Below are positions 41,063-42,536 of a stretch of 42,536 nt of DNA, piece by piece (position 1 is the stretch's first letter; each line of letters starts with the position of its first letter). Where the stretch lies: the IMG/VR virus record IMGVR_UViG_3300025853_000191, positions 1 to 42,536 of that record. One strand, 5' to 3'. The notes beneath the pieces were generated by a model. It made no database searches. It was not told where the DNA came from and saw only the letters and a program-made list of their open reading frames with translations. This DNA comes from a virus. The position numbers were made by a program, and so were the translations under genes.

Positions 41063-42316
41063 ATGAGAGCATTCGAACAAGCATGGAACCTTTTGAAAGC
41101 CAGACCGGAAGAACAACTCATGGGAATGGGTGGCACCTACTCTGGTGGTATGACGATTGACCCTCGTGTAATGTCTATGGCAGGCGGCAGAAAGGGCGTA
41201 GAAAGAGCACCTTTTACTTCTGACCAAGGACTCACAAGAGAGCAATTACAAGCCGAAGCAGCAAGAATGCAAGCGGAAGGATTGTCAGACGAACTGATAG
41301 CACAGCGTCAAGCACAGGCTATGCTTGCTGACCCAAGTGTTGCAGGTAGACCACTGCGTGAAACAGAATTAGCAGAAGGCTTCCAAAGTCCGGGTGAAAG
41401 AAGAGCAGATGTTGCAGGTCTTACGGGTGCTGCAAGAAGGCAACTTGGCGGCGGTCAACGAGGTCTTAGAATGGACACTTCAAGTATGACACCGGGACAA
41501 CGGCAAAATGTTGTTGACAAAGAAACTGGCGAACTTGGTATGCGTCGTAAGGTAAGAGTTCGTCGGGGTAACGAAGAAGGTATCATGACCATGGGAAGAG
41601 GCCGAGGTAGAAAGGGTGCTTTCAAACAAAGAAGTTACGAAGCACTTGGTAGAAATCCAGACAAGCGTCAGTTTAAGACTGATGCTGAGAAAACTAGTGA
41701 TGTGTTAGCAGATGTTGCTGCTCAAATCGGAGCAGACTATACTCGGCCAGAAAATGCTAGTATGATTGCTCAACCTAGAAAATTCAAAGAAGGACTCAAG
41801 CCGGGCAGTGATGCTTATGAGGCTAGGCATCAACAGTTAGAAGACCAAGAGGAATTGTTCACTCAGATGTATGGTCCTGAGATGGCTGCAAGAATAATGC
41901 AAGAGATTACAGAAAATCCTGAGCCTCCAACCTTTACTCCACGAGCAAGTATGCAGGCCGCTGACCAATTCCAAGGTGACAAGCCTGTGTTCAGACCGAG
42001 CAGGGGCGGCGCTTTCTTAGGCCCTCAGTTTGACGAAAAAACTGGTGCGCCTAAGATGACTTCCAGAGGTACGCCTTCGATGACAGGTATTACACCTGTA
42101 GACATTGAAGAAATGGGTCGTCAGGCTATGGTCCCTGACCCTAACGACCCCGATAAATCTATTATTGACCCAGCAATTTTGTCCAGATATCAAGATAAAT
42201 TAGACGCAGCGCCAGTGACTGCTGATGAAAAGAGAGCAGTTGCTGACAGATTAAGGGCAACAACAGAAAGAGCAATTTCTGATAGACAAGCGAATAAGGG
42301 TAGAGTTAGGCTTTAA
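41063..42316 (+). CDS. Tagged disordered protein: MRAFEQAWNLLKA, unknown
   Basis: 417 residues. After the tag MRAFEQAWNLLKAR the protein is Gly/Arg/Gln-rich (GRGRGRKGAFKQRSYEALGR) with long helices. AGGTGA precedes ATG 41063. Strong bias in composition but no known domain. Candidate internal virion or scaffold protein. Confidence 0.63.
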   Translation: MRAFEQAWNLLKARPEEQLMGMGGTYSGGMTIDPRVMSMAGGRKGVERAPFTSDQGLTREQLQAEAARMQAEGLSDELIAQRQAQAMLADPSVAGRPLRETELAEGFQSPGERRADVAGLTGAARRQLGGGQRGLRMDTSSMTPGQRQNVVDKETGELGMRRKVRVRRGNEEGIMTMGRGRGRKGAFKQRSYEALGRNPDKRQFKTDAEKTSDVLADVAAQIGADYTRPENASMIAQPRKFKEGLKPGSDAYEARHQQLEDQEELFTQMYGPEMAARIMQEITENPEPPTFTPRASMQAADQFQGDKPVFRPSRGGAFLGPQFDEKTGAPKMTSRGTPSMTGITPVDIEEMGRQAMVPDPNDPDKSIIDPAILSRYQDKLDAAPVTADEKRAVADRLRATTERAISDRQANKGRVRL

Positions 42317-42357
42317 GTGACACCAAAGTTCAAGTATGGTATCACTAACCCATAACC

Positions 42358-42528
42358 ATGTTCTGGGACCTCATAGTAGGTTTGTGCTTACTCGGACTGT
42401 GCTTAGCATCTTACACATTGGCTAAGCGCTTAGAGACAGCACAATCTGAAATTAAAGACCTGTCTTCAATGGTCAGGGTTCTGAGATACAATGCTATGGA
42501 GAGTTTGAAAAATGATAAAACAGACTAA
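42358..42528 (+). CDS. Small membrane/coiled-coil protein
   Basis: 56 residues: one N-terminal transmembrane helix (IVGLCLLGLCLASYTLA) then a charged coiled coil (KRLETAQSEIKDLSSMVRVL). Layout resembles Rz/spanin- or holin-type lysis accessories, unproven. Confidence 0.55.
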   Translation: MFWDLIVGLCLLGLCLASYTLAKRLETAQSEIKDLSSMVRVLRYNAMESLKNDKTD

Positions 42529-42536
42529 GGGTAAGC
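42512..42536 (+). CDS. Possible next gene, truncated by the window end
   Basis: ATG 42512 overlaps the end of the membrane protein gene and reads MIKQTKGK to the edge. It follows the overlapping gene style of the window but is too short to judge. Confidence 0.25.

Overview
The window looks like part of the genome of a tailed double-stranded DNA virus of marine archaea, most like the magroviruses that infect Marine Group II Euryarchaeota. The reasons are an archaeal-type replication set (family B polymerase, PCNA-like clamp, RFC-like clamp loader, PriS/PriL-type primase, RadA/Sak4-like ATPase, Cas4-like and ERCC4-type nucleases) next to a virus-borne group II chaperonin (thermosome), together with tail-like genes and AT-rich archaeal TATA-box promoters. 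No terminase, portal or major capsid gene is present, so this is only part of a genome. The host assignment is inference.

Layout. Positions 1-3990 (+) hold the end of a virion/tail module: a truncated gene, a baseplate-hub-like protein, a tail-fibre pair and a zinc-ribbon protein. Positions 3991-35052 (-) are an almost gapless leftward block of about 60 genes joined by ATGA, TGATG or TAATG overlaps. Its 3' half (about 3991-26340) carries chaperonin, DNA replication, recombination and repair genes. Its 5' half (about 26340-35052) is a run of mostly unrecognised, often tiny and acidic early-type genes that includes an ArdA-like antirestriction protein. Many of these genes are 23-60 codons long and were read directly from the sequence because they are too short for a normal gene caller. 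Three copies of one TATA promoter family (near 18130, 23655 and 27700) divide the block. Two copies of a second family (35100-35125 and 37093-37118) sit at its head and upstream of a lone 240-residue gene (36271-36993).

Positions 35053-36270 and 36994-37674 have no convincing genes but are rich in structure. They hold an AT-rich core flanked by 33-bp imperfect inverted arms (a candidate origin), about 900 bases packed with perfect and nested stem-loops (a candidate large structured RNA), GTGAGTGGGTGG repeats, and eight AGTTTAGAYGG iterons arranged in four pairs. From 37675 to the end, rightward genes resume. Five of them, otherwise different from each other, share an N-terminal signature of the form M-x-A-F-x-x-A-W-x-L-L-K. 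An HMG-CoA lyase with an apparently intact active site lies among them.

How it fits together: the leftward genes would take over the cell, replicate the genome and assist folding, with promoters firing away from the origin-like region. The rightward genes flanking the block would build the virion. The strongest leads are the shared N-terminal tag (a possible prohead or virion targeting sequence), the viral HMG-CoA lyase, the structured non-coding region with iterons, and a ligase homologue that seems to lack its catalytic lysine motif.
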